Assembly: GCA_023212695.1 (NCBI GenBank)
Contig: JALCCG010000003.1
Coordinates: 186,001-250,000 of the forward strand
Source: Sporisorium sorghi
Lineage: Eukaryota > Basidiomycota > Ustilaginomycetes > Ustilaginales > Ustilaginaceae
Direction of reading: 5' to 3'
Length of the DNA: 64,000 bases
This document shows, piece after piece, positions 36,255-44,278 of the stretch. A program made the translations under genes and the position numbers. Position 1 is the first letter of the stretch, and every line of letters begins with the position of its first letter. Below the pieces are notes generated by a model. It ran no database searches. It was not told where the DNA came from and saw nothing but the letters and a program-made list of their open reading frames with translations.

Positions 36255-36565
36255 TACGGCATCATTCCCTCCTGCTTCGCCTGACCATCCGCGCGATAAA
36301 CGTATGTCAGCACTTCGGCTACGAGCTGATAAAGCTCTGCAGGGATCTGCTGGTCCAGGTCCAGTTTGGAGAGAATCTCCACCAATGCGGCGTCCTCCTG
36401 AACAGGAACCCCATGCTCTTTGGCTTTATCCAGAATAGATTCCGCCAGCTTGCCCTGTCCTTTGGCAACAACCATCGGCGCTTCACTCTCGCCAGGCGTA
36501 TATTTAAGAGCAACGGCCTTTTTCATGGCCGTCATCGATCCTTGTTCTTGCTCTTGCTTGGTCAT
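36254..36565 (-). CDS. FlhB C-terminal-like protein (YlqH/FlhX type)
   Basis: This 103-residue protein matches only the part of FlhB that follows the NPTH cut: AVALKYTPGESEAPMVVAKG, IPAELYQLVAEVLTYVYRAD. There are no membrane segments and no NPTH. The B. subtilis gene ylqH, in the same neighbourhood, is of this kind. Such stand-alone FlhB-C proteins (FlhX) can partly replace FlhB-C in some bacteria. It overlaps the FliK-like gene by four bases, so a FliK-like/FlhB-C-like pair lies outside the main operon. Confidence 0.85.
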   Translation of the reverse strand: MTKQEQEQGSMTAMKKAVALKYTPGESEAPMVVAKGQGKLAESILDKAKEHGVPVQEDAALVEILSKLDLDQQIPAELYQLVAEVLTYVYRADGQAKQEGMMP

Positions 36566-38574
36566 ATCCGCATATCCACCCCTTTATAGGTCTGAGGGGC
36601 GTATTCTGCGGCCATTCCCTGCACCGACATATCCGAAGACGGCTGTGGATCAACGGGCAGCGGTTCTGTTTTTACGCTTAACAACTGATAACCAATGGAC
36701 GCAACAGCCGTCGCCAGCTCTTGCTTTTTTCCTTCAAACAGTTCCGCGGCAAAGCTCTGGTCATTCCGGAAGCTGAGGCTGACAATCCGGTCGACGACCT
36801 GCACATCAATGAGGGTCGGTCCCAGAAATCTCATATCCAGATCAAACAACAGCCGGCAGTTGGTGGCATCGAGCTCGCCTTTGCGCCCTCTGCGCGACTG
36901 AATATGTACGGAGGCGGTCTGTTCTCCGTCCACGCCATGCAGAGGGATAAACATGGTAACCTGGGCGAACGGTGCTGTTCTATCCGTGTTCAGCAGGAGC
37001 TGCTGCCCCGTTAAATGCTGCACGATTTGCTGAGCGGCTTCCTTCAGTGCCGGCGGTGTTTCCTGGCTGGACAGAACTTGAAGGAGCACCCCCTTCAAGG
37101 TGTCCTGAAGGACTTGTGACGAGTCGCCTGCCTGCGTTGAGGCGATGACTGACTGCTGCTGCATGCCCTGGACCATACTCTGCTGTGCAGAAGGCACAGA
37201 GGGTTGTGCCACGCCCGGCTGATTCGTTGTGCCCGCTTGGGCAATCGGAGCTTGATGATTTATGCTTGCTGCGTTACCAGCCGTAACAGGGGCGCTCGGT
37301 ACGGCCCCTGAGCCGGTACCGGCAGCATTGGCGGCTGGCGGCTGGGAAGCGGCGACTCCCCCAGCTGCCGCCTGCTGCGGCGCCGCAGCAGGCGGCGATA
37401 AAGCAGCACCCGCTGTCGATGGAGCGGGTGCTGGAGCAGGAGCAGGTGCGGGCACTGCCGCACTCGCTCCTGCCGCGCCGCCGGCGGGCAGCGCGGTCGC
37501 CTGCTGCCCGCCCGGCAAAGCGGCGCTACCCGTGCGCGCCGCTTCACCCGCGGGGCCGCTGACGGCCCCGCGCAGGCTTTGCTGCTCGTGCTCTGCACCG
37601 AGCAGCTTCAAGAGCCGCCCCACCCACGGCTCCGCGCCGCCAGCGGTGGGCGGCTTTGGCGAAGGGCCTGCGGCCCCTTCGCCCGGGGCTGCCGCCGGCC
37701 CAGCGGGCACGGCGGCTTGTCCGGCGGCAGGCGTTGCCGTGCCGCCGCCAGCCCATGGCTGCGCGAGCTCGCCGCGCAGCTGCTGCAGCAGGCCTTGCAG
37801 CTTGGTCAGCAGTGCCTGCTGCTGACCTGTCGCGGTCTGCGCTGCGCTGCCAGCGCCTCCTGCTGGAGGGCTGGCCTGCTGCGGTACGGTTTCAGCTGCT
37901 GCGCCGCTCGCAGCACCGGCTAGAGGAGAAGATGCAGGCGCGGCGCCTTTTCCCCCATCTACAGCAGTTCCGGCGCCGACACTTATAACAGAAGCCAGCT
38001 GCTGCTCAAGAGACTGCAGTAATTGATGGAGCTGAGGTCCGAATACTGCCTGATGCAGCCCCTTCACACTTTCGGGAGTAATCGGCAGTCCGCGATGAAA
38101 CGCGATAGCAGCCGACTCCGCCCATTCTGCCGCAGGAACCATTGGTGGTTTCACGGCCAACGCCTCACGAAACATAGCTATATTTTCCTTCGTTAACGGA
38201 ACTCCTGCCGTCTGCATGCCCTTAATCATTTCCCGGTTTTCCTTCGTATCCGGGAGACCGGCAAAATCCAGCACCTCCGCCATGGAGGATGGGGACAACG
38301 GCTGGCCCGGCGTTGGACTAAGCGGCTTGAGTACGGCTGTCCCTCCCTCTCCCGGTGGCTGAACCTGCAGAAGCGCGGTTTCTCCGGCTCGAAGCGGCGT
38401 TTCCAGTTTTGCCTTCACTTGAACGCCCTGGATCTGCACTAACGCTTCCTGCCCATCTTCCGATACGTTCATAACCACACCGCGAACGACCTGACCCGGC
38501 TTTAATTCCAACGTCTTGGCGTCTCCCGGCTTTTGCTCTCCCAGGAGTCCGCGAATCAACGATCCGATGTTCAC
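36562..38574 (-). CDS. FliK-like protein with GC-rich Ala/Pro/Gly middle (YlqG-like position)
   Basis: The 670-residue protein has an N-terminal beta-rich part (ELKPGQVVRGVVMNVSEDGQ), a low-complexity region of about 270 residues rich in Ala, Pro, Gly and Gln (DNA 37260-37960, much richer in G+C than its surroundings), and a C-terminal Flg_hook-like domain (QVTMFIPLHGVDGEQTASVH). It occupies the ylqG place before ylqH. It may act with the neighbouring FlhB-C-like protein; its real substrate is unknown. Ribosomal frame is intact across the repeat. Confidence 0.78.
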   Translation of the reverse strand: MNIGSLIRGLLGEQKPGDAKTLELKPGQVVRGVVMNVSEDGQEALVQIQGVQVKAKLETPLRAGETALLQVQPPGEGGTAVLKPLSPTPGQPLSPSSMAEVLDFAGLPDTKENREMIKGMQTAGVPLTKENIAMFREALAVKPPMVPAAEWAESAAIAFHRGLPITPESVKGLHQAVFGPQLHQLLQSLEQQLASVISVGAGTAVDGGKGAAPASSPLAGAASGAAAETVPQQASPPAGGAGSAAQTATGQQQALLTKLQGLLQQLRGELAQPWAGGGTATPAAGQAAVPAGPAAAPGEGAAGPSPKPPTAGGAEPWVGRLLKLLGAEHEQQSLRGAVSGPAGEAARTGSAALPGGQQATALPAGGAAGASAAVPAPAPAPAPAPSTAGAALSPPAAAPQQAAAGGVAASQPPAANAAGTGSGAVPSAPVTAGNAASINHQAPIAQAGTTNQPGVAQPSVPSAQQSMVQGMQQQSVIASTQAGDSSQVLQDTLKGVLLQVLSSQETPPALKEAAQQIVQHLTGQQLLLNTDRTAPFAQVTMFIPLHGVDGEQTASVHIQSRRGRKGELDATNCRLLFDLDMRFLGPTLIDVQVVDRIVSLSFRNDQSFAAELFEGKKQELATAVASIGYQLLSVKTEPLPVDPQPSSDMSVQGMAAEYAPQTYKGVDMRI

Positions 38575-38654
38575 GATTTATCCTCCCACGCCTTCTATTT
38601 ACCTTATATATCGGCAGCAGCCCGCCTTTTGACGAGGGCGGGCTGCATCGAATT

Positions 38655-39272
38655 CTAGAATAAAGACAATTGCTCAATCTCCATGTTTTTCAAAAAACTT
38701 CTCCGGTGCATGGACGTAGGTCCGTGCAATTGCAGCTGTTCCCGGTGAAATTTGGTTGCGTAGCCTTTATGTACTGCAATTCCGTATTCCGGATATCGCG
38801 CCTCCCATTCCCCTTCACACAATCTGTCACGGGTGACCTTCGCAATAATGGAGGCCGCGGCAATGGACTGGCTGTTTGCATCGCCTTTGATAATCGCACG
38901 CTGCGGGATATCACAATCCACCTTCTCAGCATCAACAAGCAGAAATTGAGGGGTGACCGCCAATTGCTCAACAGCCATCTTCATCGCAAGCCTTGCCGCT
39001 TGTTTAATGTTGATCCTGTCGATCGTTTCCGCATCCACCAACCCCACACCGACAGCGAGCGCATCTTCCATGATGAGATCATAGAGTGTCTCCCGCTTCT
39101 TGGCACTGAGTTTCTTCGAATCATTAATCCCTTCGATCACTAACCCTTCCGGTAAAATAACCGCCGCCGCAACCACATCTCCGAACAAACAGCCCCGGCC
39201 AACTTCGTCAATGCCTGCAATATGTATATAATGATTCCAATAGTCACGCTCGTACATTAATAAATCCGTCAT
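38655..39272 (-). CDS. rnhB: RnhB, ribonuclease HII
   Basis: The 205-residue protein has the type-2 RNase H motif IAGIDEVGRGCLFGDVVAAA (Asp22, Glu23), a further Asp in LLVDAEKVDCD and the KVTRDRLCEGEW block. It cuts RNA in RNA-DNA hybrids and single ribonucleotides in DNA. ATG follows AAAGGGG by eight bases. It precedes the FliK-like gene, as in B. subtilis. Confidence 0.96.
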   Translation of the reverse strand: MTDLLMYERDYWNHYIHIAGIDEVGRGCLFGDVVAAAVILPEGLVIEGINDSKKLSAKKRETLYDLIMEDALAVGVGLVDAETIDRINIKQAARLAMKMAVEQLAVTPQFLLVDAEKVDCDIPQRAIIKGDANSQSIAAASIIAKVTRDRLCEGEWEARYPEYGIAVHKGYATKFHREQLQLHGPTSMHRRSFLKNMEIEQLSLF

Positions 39273-39363
39273 AGGTTTAACCCCTTTGGTTCCGAATTAC
39301 CGCTTGTTTCAAGCCCGTACATACGGTCTGTCAACTACACTCTCAATCTAGTAACTCTTCTAG

Positions 39364-39391
39364 ATTATCACACAAGACACAGGGCGTCACC
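39364..39391 (-). promoter_or_regulatory. Weak candidate promoter of the rnhB unit
   Basis: The minus strand has an extended -10 (TGTGATAAT, GATAAT at 39364-39369) with GGTGAC 16 bases upstream. It lies about 90 bases before rnhB and after the rbgA terminator. Only the -10 is good. Confidence 0.25.
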
Positions 39392-39442
39392 CTTTCGCAG
39401 CAAACGCCGATTCCAGAACAGGTAGGATCATACCATTTCAAC

Positions 39443-39471
39443 AAAAAGAGCTGCCATCACCGGCAGCTCTT
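39443..39471 (-). terminator. Terminator after rbgA
   Basis: AAGAGCTGCC and GGCAGCTCTT form a near-perfect stem with a four-base loop, with a T-run on the minus strand. It separates the rbgA transcript from rnhB. The rest of 39273-39581 shows no gene. Confidence 0.9.
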
Positions 39472-39581
39472 ACCTTTTCTTACATTCACTTTTTTATCAC
39501 GTGCCAAAAACAAAACCTTTATGCTGTATCATCCTCATGGCGGACATGAGCAGAGATGTTATCGCATTATCCCCAAGCTAA

Positions 39582-40448
39582 TCAATAAGGGGACTCCATC
39601 GAATAGCGGCCCAGCTTGCCTGCACGGAGCTCACGCAGGAATATGCTCGAGGCTTTTTCCAGATCGACTCTGCCGCCGCTTACGATACAGCCGCGTTTTC
39701 TTCCGACCGCTTCCATGACGGCAACGATTTCATCCGGATTGTCCAGATCCGTCGGACGTTCCTTGAGATCAAATCGCTCACTCATCGTCTCCCAATAATA
39801 GTTGGAGAAATATTTGATCGCAAAATAGGCAATATCCTCTACGTTCAATATTTCTTCCTTAATCGCGCCGGTTACCGCAAGTCGATACCCTACATTCTGA
39901 TCCTCAAACTTCGGCCACAAGATACCTGGTGTATCCAGCAGCTCCATCTCCCCGCCGGCAACCTTAATCCACTGCTGCCCTTTCGTTACACCTGGACGAT
40001 CCCCCGTCTCCGCGATGTTACGGCCAGCAAGCCGGTTAATCAGAGTGGACTTGCCCACATTCGGTATACCTACAATCAACACACGCATCGCACGCGGATT
40101 CATTCCCTTGGCGATTTGTTTGTCGATTTTTTCCTTCAACAGCAATTTAATCTGGTTTGGAATATCCTTGATGCCTGTTCCTGTTGATGCATCTACAGGA
40201 AAGGCCGTTAGGCTATTTTCTTTAAAATAAGCCTGCCATTGCCTTGTAACCTCAGGATCGGCCAAATCGGCTTTATTCATGATGATCAGCCGCGGCTTGC
40301 CCTGCAAAATCTCGTCAATCATCGGATTTCGGCTTGAGAGCGGAAGCCTCGCATCGATCAGCTCAATTACAGCATCGATCAGCTTCAGCTTCTCCTGAAT
40401 TTGGCGGCGCGCTTTGGTCATATGTCCAGGAAACCATTGTATTGTCAA
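39582..40448 (-). CDS. rbgA: RbgA (YlqF), 50S ribosome assembly GTPase
   Basis: The 288-residue protein is a circularly permuted GTPase: the NKADL motif (G4) comes first, then the P-loop [20 protein letters not shown] (G1), the GVTKGQQW switch and [12 protein letters not shown] (G3). N-terminus [20 protein letters not shown] is the YlqF/RbgA signature. It matures the large subunit, and in B. subtilis it lies beside rnhB. Confidence 0.96.
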   Translation of the reverse strand: MTIQWFPGHMTKARRQIQEKLKLIDAVIELIDARLPLSSRNPMIDEILQGKPRLIIMNKADLADPEVTRQWQAYFKENSLTAFPVDASTGTGIKDIPNQIKLLLKEKIDKQIAKGMNPRAMRVLIVGIPNVGKSTLINRLAGRNIAETGDRPGVTKGQQWIKVAGGEMELLDTPGILWPKFEDQNVGYRLAVTGAIKEEILNVEDIAYFAIKYFSNYYWETMSERFDLKERPTDLDNPDEIVAVMEAVGRKRGCIVSGGRVDLEKASSIFLRELRAGKLGRYSMESPY

Positions 40449-40502
40449 ACGTCGTCACCTCTACTTTGCTCTGCAAACTTTCATCGTTCTATAGCGTCGT
40501 GG

Positions 40503-41117
40503 CTAATGGTTGATGAGCCCTACGTCTTTAATCGGCCAGAAAATCAAGTCTGCTCGACCGATAATATCCCCCAAAGGAACATATCCTATCATTCGGCTGT
40601 CTGTGCTATTGGAACGGTTATCCCCCATCACAAACACATGACCTTCTGGAACAACGCCTTCCGGAACGAAGGAATTCGGAAAATCTGTGTTATTGTATAA
40701 TCTGTCCTCAGCATGGGCCTTATCAATTGCTTCCTGTATGTAGGTTTCATTCACAGGCTCTCCGTTGACAAGCACTTTATCGCCTTCAACTTTAACCGTA
40801 TCACCAGCAACAGCGATCACGCGTTTAATGAAATCCCTACCCTCATCAGGAACATGGAATACGATGACTTCTCCACGCTCTGGCTTGCGGATATCATATA
40901 GAATCTCGTTAACAATCAACTTTTGATTGGATACAAAATTAGGTTCCATAGACGGACCTTGCACAATAAACGGTTTAAAGAGAAGCCAGCGAATGAGAAC
41001 GACGAGAACCAGAGCAATAAGAAGAGCCTTTAGCCATTCTACCAGCTCGTTTTTGGCCTTCTTGGCCGGTTTCCCCACGTTTGTGTCCAATGCCTCATGT
41101 TGTTGATCTTTCTCCAT
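40503..41117 (-). CDS. sipS: Type I signal peptidase
   Basis: The protein has one N-terminal membrane segment (LKALLIALVLVVLIRWLLF), the catalytic Ser in VQGPSMEPN and Lys in DFIKRVIAVAGD, and the C-terminal GDNRSNSTDSRMIGYVP block. It removes signal peptides on the outer side. The frame is open to 41195, but ATG at 41117 (MEKDQQHEALDTN) gives the usual size of 204 residues with an AGGACGG stretch upstream. Symbol is by family; Bacillales have several paralogues. It lies between rplS and rbgA, as often seen. Confidence 0.93.
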   Translation of the reverse strand: MEKDQQHEALDTNVGKPAKKAKNELVEWLKALLIALVLVVLIRWLLFKPFIVQGPSMEPNFVSNQKLIVNEILYDIRKPERGEVIVFHVPDEGRDFIKRVIAVAGDTVKVEGDKVLVNGEPVNETYIQEAIDKAHAEDRLYNNTDFPNSFVPEGVVPEGHVFVMGDNRSNSTDSRMIGYVPLGDIIGRADLIFWPIKDVGLINH

Positions 41118-41172
41118 AACCCACCGTCCTTCTCTATAGATCGCTTTCCATAATAGCGATTTTTGGATATAC

Positions 41173-41206
41173 AAAAGGGGCTTGTATATACGCACAAGCC
41201 CCTTTT
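41173..41206 (-). terminator. Terminator of rplS
   Basis: AAAAGGGGCTTGT (41173-41185) pairs perfectly with ACAAGCCCCTTTT (41194-41206) around an eight-base loop. It lies in the 102-base gap between rplS and the signal peptidase start. Partial read-through could still supply the signal peptidase. Confidence 0.9.
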
Positions 41207-41219
41207 TACCGCCTTGTAA

Positions 41220-41567
41220 TTAACGACGAATTTCTTTAATTCTCGCTGCTTTACCGCGCAGTTCACGAAGATAATAAAGCTTCGCACGACGCACTTTACC
41301 ACGGCGAGCCACTTCGATTTTATCGATTTTAGGCGAGTTGATTGGGAAAGTTCTTTCCACACCAACACCGTAAGAAATTTTACGAACGGTAAAAGTCTCA
41401 CTGATTCCGCCACCGCGACGTTTAATTACAACACCTTCGAACAACTGGATACGCTCACGAGTTCCCTCGATAACCTTTACGTGTACTTTCAAAGTATCAC
41501 CAGGACGAAAGCTCGGAATATCCTTGCGAAGTTGTTCTTCAGTAATCGCTTGAACGATATTCATCAT
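41220..41567 (-). CDS. rplS: Ribosomal protein L19
   Basis: The 115-residue protein has the L19 pattern [40 protein letters not shown] and [21 protein letters not shown]19 lies at the 30S-50S interface. Two ATG codons open the frame after GAGGAGGGAG; either may serve. It has its own promoter and terminator because trmD is separated by the collagen-like insertion. Confidence 0.97.
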   Translation of the reverse strand: MMNIVQAITEEQLRKDIPSFRPGDTLKVHVKVIEGTRERIQLFEGVVIKRRGGGISETFTVRKISYGVGVERTFPINSPKIDKIEVARRGKVRRAKLYYLRELRGKAARIKEIRR

Positions 41568-41697
41568 CTATGACTCCCTCCTCTCACACAGGCGTTCTTG
41601 CATCTTCCGGAAATTCTATGTATTTCCTTCATTATCCGCAGCGGACCACCGTATTCACAACAAAAGAAATAGTATCACATTTTGCGGTTAGAATCAA
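41568..41697 (-). promoter_or_regulatory. rplS promoter and leader (possible L19 leader)
   Basis: TTGATT (41692-41697), 17 bases, TACTAT (41669-41674) with an extended TGA form a good sigma-A promoter on the minus strand. The leader of about 95 bases has two small hairpins, TCCGC-TGCGGA and GGAAAT-ACATAG-ATTTCC. Bacillales often carry an L19 autoregulatory leader at this place; the match is by position and hairpins only. Confidence 0.6.
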
Positions 41698-41756
41698 GTA
41701 TTTCATCTTTACACCCATCCAGATGATCCATAATTATAGTACACTCCCCTTTAAAA

Positions 41757-41796
41757 AACCACTTTTGGCATGTAAGATAACATGTCAAAAGTGGTT
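41757..41796 (-). terminator. Terminator after the 46-residue gene
   Basis: AACCACTTTTG (41757-41767) pairs with CAAAAGTGGTT (41786-41796), with inner CATGT/ACATG pairing. A T-run follows on the minus strand. It lies just past the small gene stop at 41806 and isolates rplS. Confidence 0.9.
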
Positions 41797-41805
41797 AGAC
41801 TAAGA

Positions 41806-41946
41806 TTAATTTACGGATTCTTTCGAATCGCTTGCCTCTTTATGGCGCTTGCCGTAATATTCCAGAATATCATCGACGGTTTGAAAGGATACTTCTGTAT
41901 GATCTTTTTCCATTTGATTGTTATACGTTACATTATTATCTGACAC
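41806..41946 (-). CDS. Small acidic 46-residue protein, unknown function
   Basis: GTG at 41946 to TAA at 41806 encodes MSDNNVTYNNQMEKDHTEVS, FQTVDDILEYYGKRHKEASD, SKESVN. GAGGAGG stands nine bases before the GTG and a strong terminator follows the stop, so the gene is well framed. It is soluble and charged, with one probable helix. A weak mother-cell-type element (AC-N16-CATAAGC) lies about 25 bases before the ribosome site. It follows the collagen-like gene without a clear terminator between them, so co-transcription is possible. I do not recognise the family. Confidence 0.65.
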   Translation of the reverse strand: MSDNNVTYNNQMEKDHTEVSFQTVDDILEYYGKRHKEASDSKESVN

Positions 41947-42047
41947 GATTAAGGGCCTCCTCAACAATGCTTATGTCTTGTTTCCAATAACGTATTAACC
42001 ACAAACATTTCGGCTGTAACATGTAAAATCTTGCAGCTGTTCTTATT

Positions 42048-44096
42048 TTAATTACCCATTCTGGTGATATTGAGCCTGGCGGCGGTCTGTGTAGATGTAA
42101 CGGTTTGGGTCTGTGCAGACAAATTATATAACTGTACGGTATCGCCAACCTTCATGTTGATAACGGTAGAGCCGGATACCCGATCGTCATTTGCACTAGA
42201 TGCCATGTTAGCCGGAGAAGTCGTATTGCTATTAACCACAATTCCGAAGATGCCTGGTGAATTTTGCTGGTTGGAAAGTGCAACTTGCCAGCTAATGAAA
42301 TAAAAACCTGCGGTGTTGATTGCGAGTGTCGTGGTTCCATTAAAAGTCACGCCTTGCAGTTCATTTTGCGAGAAGATGATGGGCGACATCGATGGAACCG
42401 ATTGGGTCCTTCCCGCCGCGTTATAAAGTACAGCTCCCCCAATCCATGGCCCGGCCCCCGTTGAATCAGCAGCATCGGTTACTTCAGACGTTCCTGCGGC
42501 TCCAGCTGTTCCCGTACGGCGAATTACCGCTGTAACCTCAACTCCGCCCGTTGGCCCCGTAGAACCGATTACTCCAGTCACTCCTGTGGTCTCTATTGGG
42601 CCTGTTAACCCCGTGATGGCTACTGTACCTGTAACTCCGGCGGCTCCTGTAACACCCGTAAATCCTCTGGAGACAGTTGTTCCCGCTATGACTGCTGGAC
42701 TTGCCGCTTCGGTTGCGGTTGCTTCAGCTGAACCCGCGATTCCTGCTACGCCCGTAGTTCCCGTAACCCCAACCACACACGCTGCTCCGCTTGGAACGGT
42801 TACTGCCCTTCCACTTACAGCACCCTTCGGTCTCGTCATCCCAGTTCCCCCGGTGGTACGCGTAAACCCATTACATCCGGGCGTTCCCAATAGACCTCTA
42901 TCACCCGTGACCCCAACTACACCTGTTGGCGCGGTCGGACCCGCTGTTCTAGCTGTGCCTGCTGGACTTGCCGCTCCCATTCTACCTGTCGGCCCTCTCG
43001 ATCCCTTAAGGCTCGCTCTGCGTGTCGCTCCGATGGATCCAGACGCTCCTGTTGCTCCCGTATTTCCTGTCGCCCCGGTTGAACCTCTTACTCCTGTAAT
43101 TCCAGTAATGCCCCCCGGAGTCATTACTCTTGCAGTACCTGTAGCCCGATTCTTTCCCATCGCACCTGCAGCCACCGTCAGGCCCGTTAGTCCCGCGACC
43201 CTGATTCGACCTGATTCCAAGGAATCTCCTGCTTCAGCAGTTTCTCTTGAGCTCGGAGAACCGTGTCCTTGAGCGGTTTTAGCTTCTACATGATCCTGAA
43301 CATGATCAGCACTGGTGTTCTTTAAGATAGACAATAATGACTGCAATGCAGCTTCCCGGACCGCTTTCGGAAGGTTCAGACCCGAAACAACACCTGACAG
43401 GGTATTGGCATAGTTGGCCAGTTGAACGCTCAAGTCACCTGAAGATGCACCGTTCCCCAAGAGCCTATCCATTCCTTCTGTAGAAGCTTGCATCCCGCCA
43501 AGCTCCTGCTTCGAAACACCCAATACACTGCTCTGCTGATGGATACCTTGAAGAACATCTCCAAGGCGCTGCCTGGATCGTTCACCCGGGTTCGTGACAG
43601 CATCCATAACATATCGCGGCAAATTGATCACCAGATTTGCTAACGGAATCGGATCAGAACGCTGTGCCGGATCATTCATCACGGTTTGAATGCCATTCTG
43701 AACTTCCGCAAGCACTGGATTAATGACACTGCCTACGCCAATGCGTTCCCCAAACGTTTGCAGCAAGGTTACGACCCCATTCAGTCTTGAGGCAATATTC
43801 TGCAGGTTATCTGCATTCGGAATCGTCACAACTTGCTGGACCGCTTCCCTCATACTGCGGCGTTCTCTTCGTGCAAACCTCATACCGGACACCAGCTCGT
43901 TCAGGCTCTGTAATTGTATTTTGATTCGAGTGAAGTTATCATTCTCTGGCAACTCCACTAATGCACTTGTCAGCGAAGCCAATTGGGAAATCCGCGCAAC
44001 AAACCTCGCGGCTTCGGTCCTCCTCACTCGCATTCGTCCAGAAGCCAGCCCACGGATCACGGCTTTATTGCCCTTACGCCTCCTCTTCTCTTGCAT
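42048..44096 (-). CDS. Collagen-like protein with BclA-type C-terminal domain
   Basis: The 682-residue protein has three parts: an Arg-rich, mostly helical N-terminal part (residues 1 to about 300) that I do not recognise; a collagen-like Gly-x-y region (about 300-547) with many Thr in the third position (GATGNTGATGASGSIGAT); and a C-terminal beta-rich domain (about 548-682, GGAVLYNAAGRTQSV, TTTLAINTAGFYFISWQVAL) like the C1q/TNF-type tip of BclA. There is no signal peptide. Proteins like this build spore hairs in Bacillus. Many triplet glycines are changed to Arg, Ser, Ala, Glu or Val and the phase shifts once, so a regular triple helix is doubtful along part of it. Confidence 0.85.
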   Translation of the reverse strand: MQEKRRRKGNKAVIRGLASGRMRVRRTEAARFVARISQLASLTSALVELPENDNFTRIKIQLQSLNELVSGMRFARRERRSMREAVQQVVTIPNADNLQNIASRLNGVVTLLQTFGERIGVGSVINPVLAEVQNGIQTVMNDPAQRSDPIPLANLVINLPRYVMDAVTNPGERSRQRLGDVLQGIHQQSSVLGVSKQELGGMQASTEGMDRLLGNGASSGDLSVQLANYANTLSGVVSGLNLPKAVREAALQSLLSILKNTSADHVQDHVEAKTAQGHGSPSSRETAEAGDSLESGRIRVAGLTGLTVAAGAMGKNRATGTARVMTPGGITGITGVRGSTGATGNTGATGASGSIGATRRASLKGSRGPTGRMGAASPAGTARTAGPTAPTGVVGVTGDRGLLGTPGCNGFTRTTGGTGMTRPKGAVSGRAVTVPSGAACVVGVTGTTGVAGIAGSAEATATEAASPAVIAGTTVSRGFTGVTGAAGVTGTVAITGLTGPIETTGVTGVIGSTGPTGGVEVTAVIRRTGTAGAAGTSEVTDAADSTGAGPWIGGAVLYNAAGRTQSVPSMSPIIFSQNELQGVTFNGTTTLAINTAGFYFISWQVALSNQQNSPGIFGIVVNSNTTSPANMASSANDDRVSGSTVINMKVGDTVQLYNLSAQTQTVTSTQTAARLNITRMGN

Positions 44097-44227
44097 CTAA
44101 CCTACTCACCCCTAACAATTCTCATTCATCCGCAAACGCCTATGTAGGCACATTATTCAATGGATATGGATTATGTTCTCGTCAGCCTCTCTTATTATTG
44201 TTATTGATTTCGGCAGTAATCTATACG

Positions 44228-44264
44228 AAAAAAGGAAAGATCGGCATACGCAGATCTTTCCTTT
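44228..44264 (-). terminator. Terminator of trmD
   Basis: AAAGGAAAGATC (44231-44242) pairs perfectly with GATCTTTCCTTT (44253-44264) around a ten-base loop, followed by six T on the minus strand. It ends the rpsP-khpA-rimM-trmD transcript before the collagen-like gene. The collagen-like gene's own promoter must lie between 44097 and 44227; none was convincing. Confidence 0.92.
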
Positions 44265-44278
44265 GTCTATGGCATTCA

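Noticed and set aside
37262..37825. 187-codon plus-strand Ala/Pro-rich frame
   Set aside because: It lies antisense to the GC-rich part of the FliK-like gene; high GC removes stop codons on both strands.
42586..43272. 228-codon plus-strand frame of Pro-Val-Thr repeats
   Set aside because: It is the antisense of the collagen-like repeat; Gly codons read as Pro-type codons on the other strand. No ribosome site.
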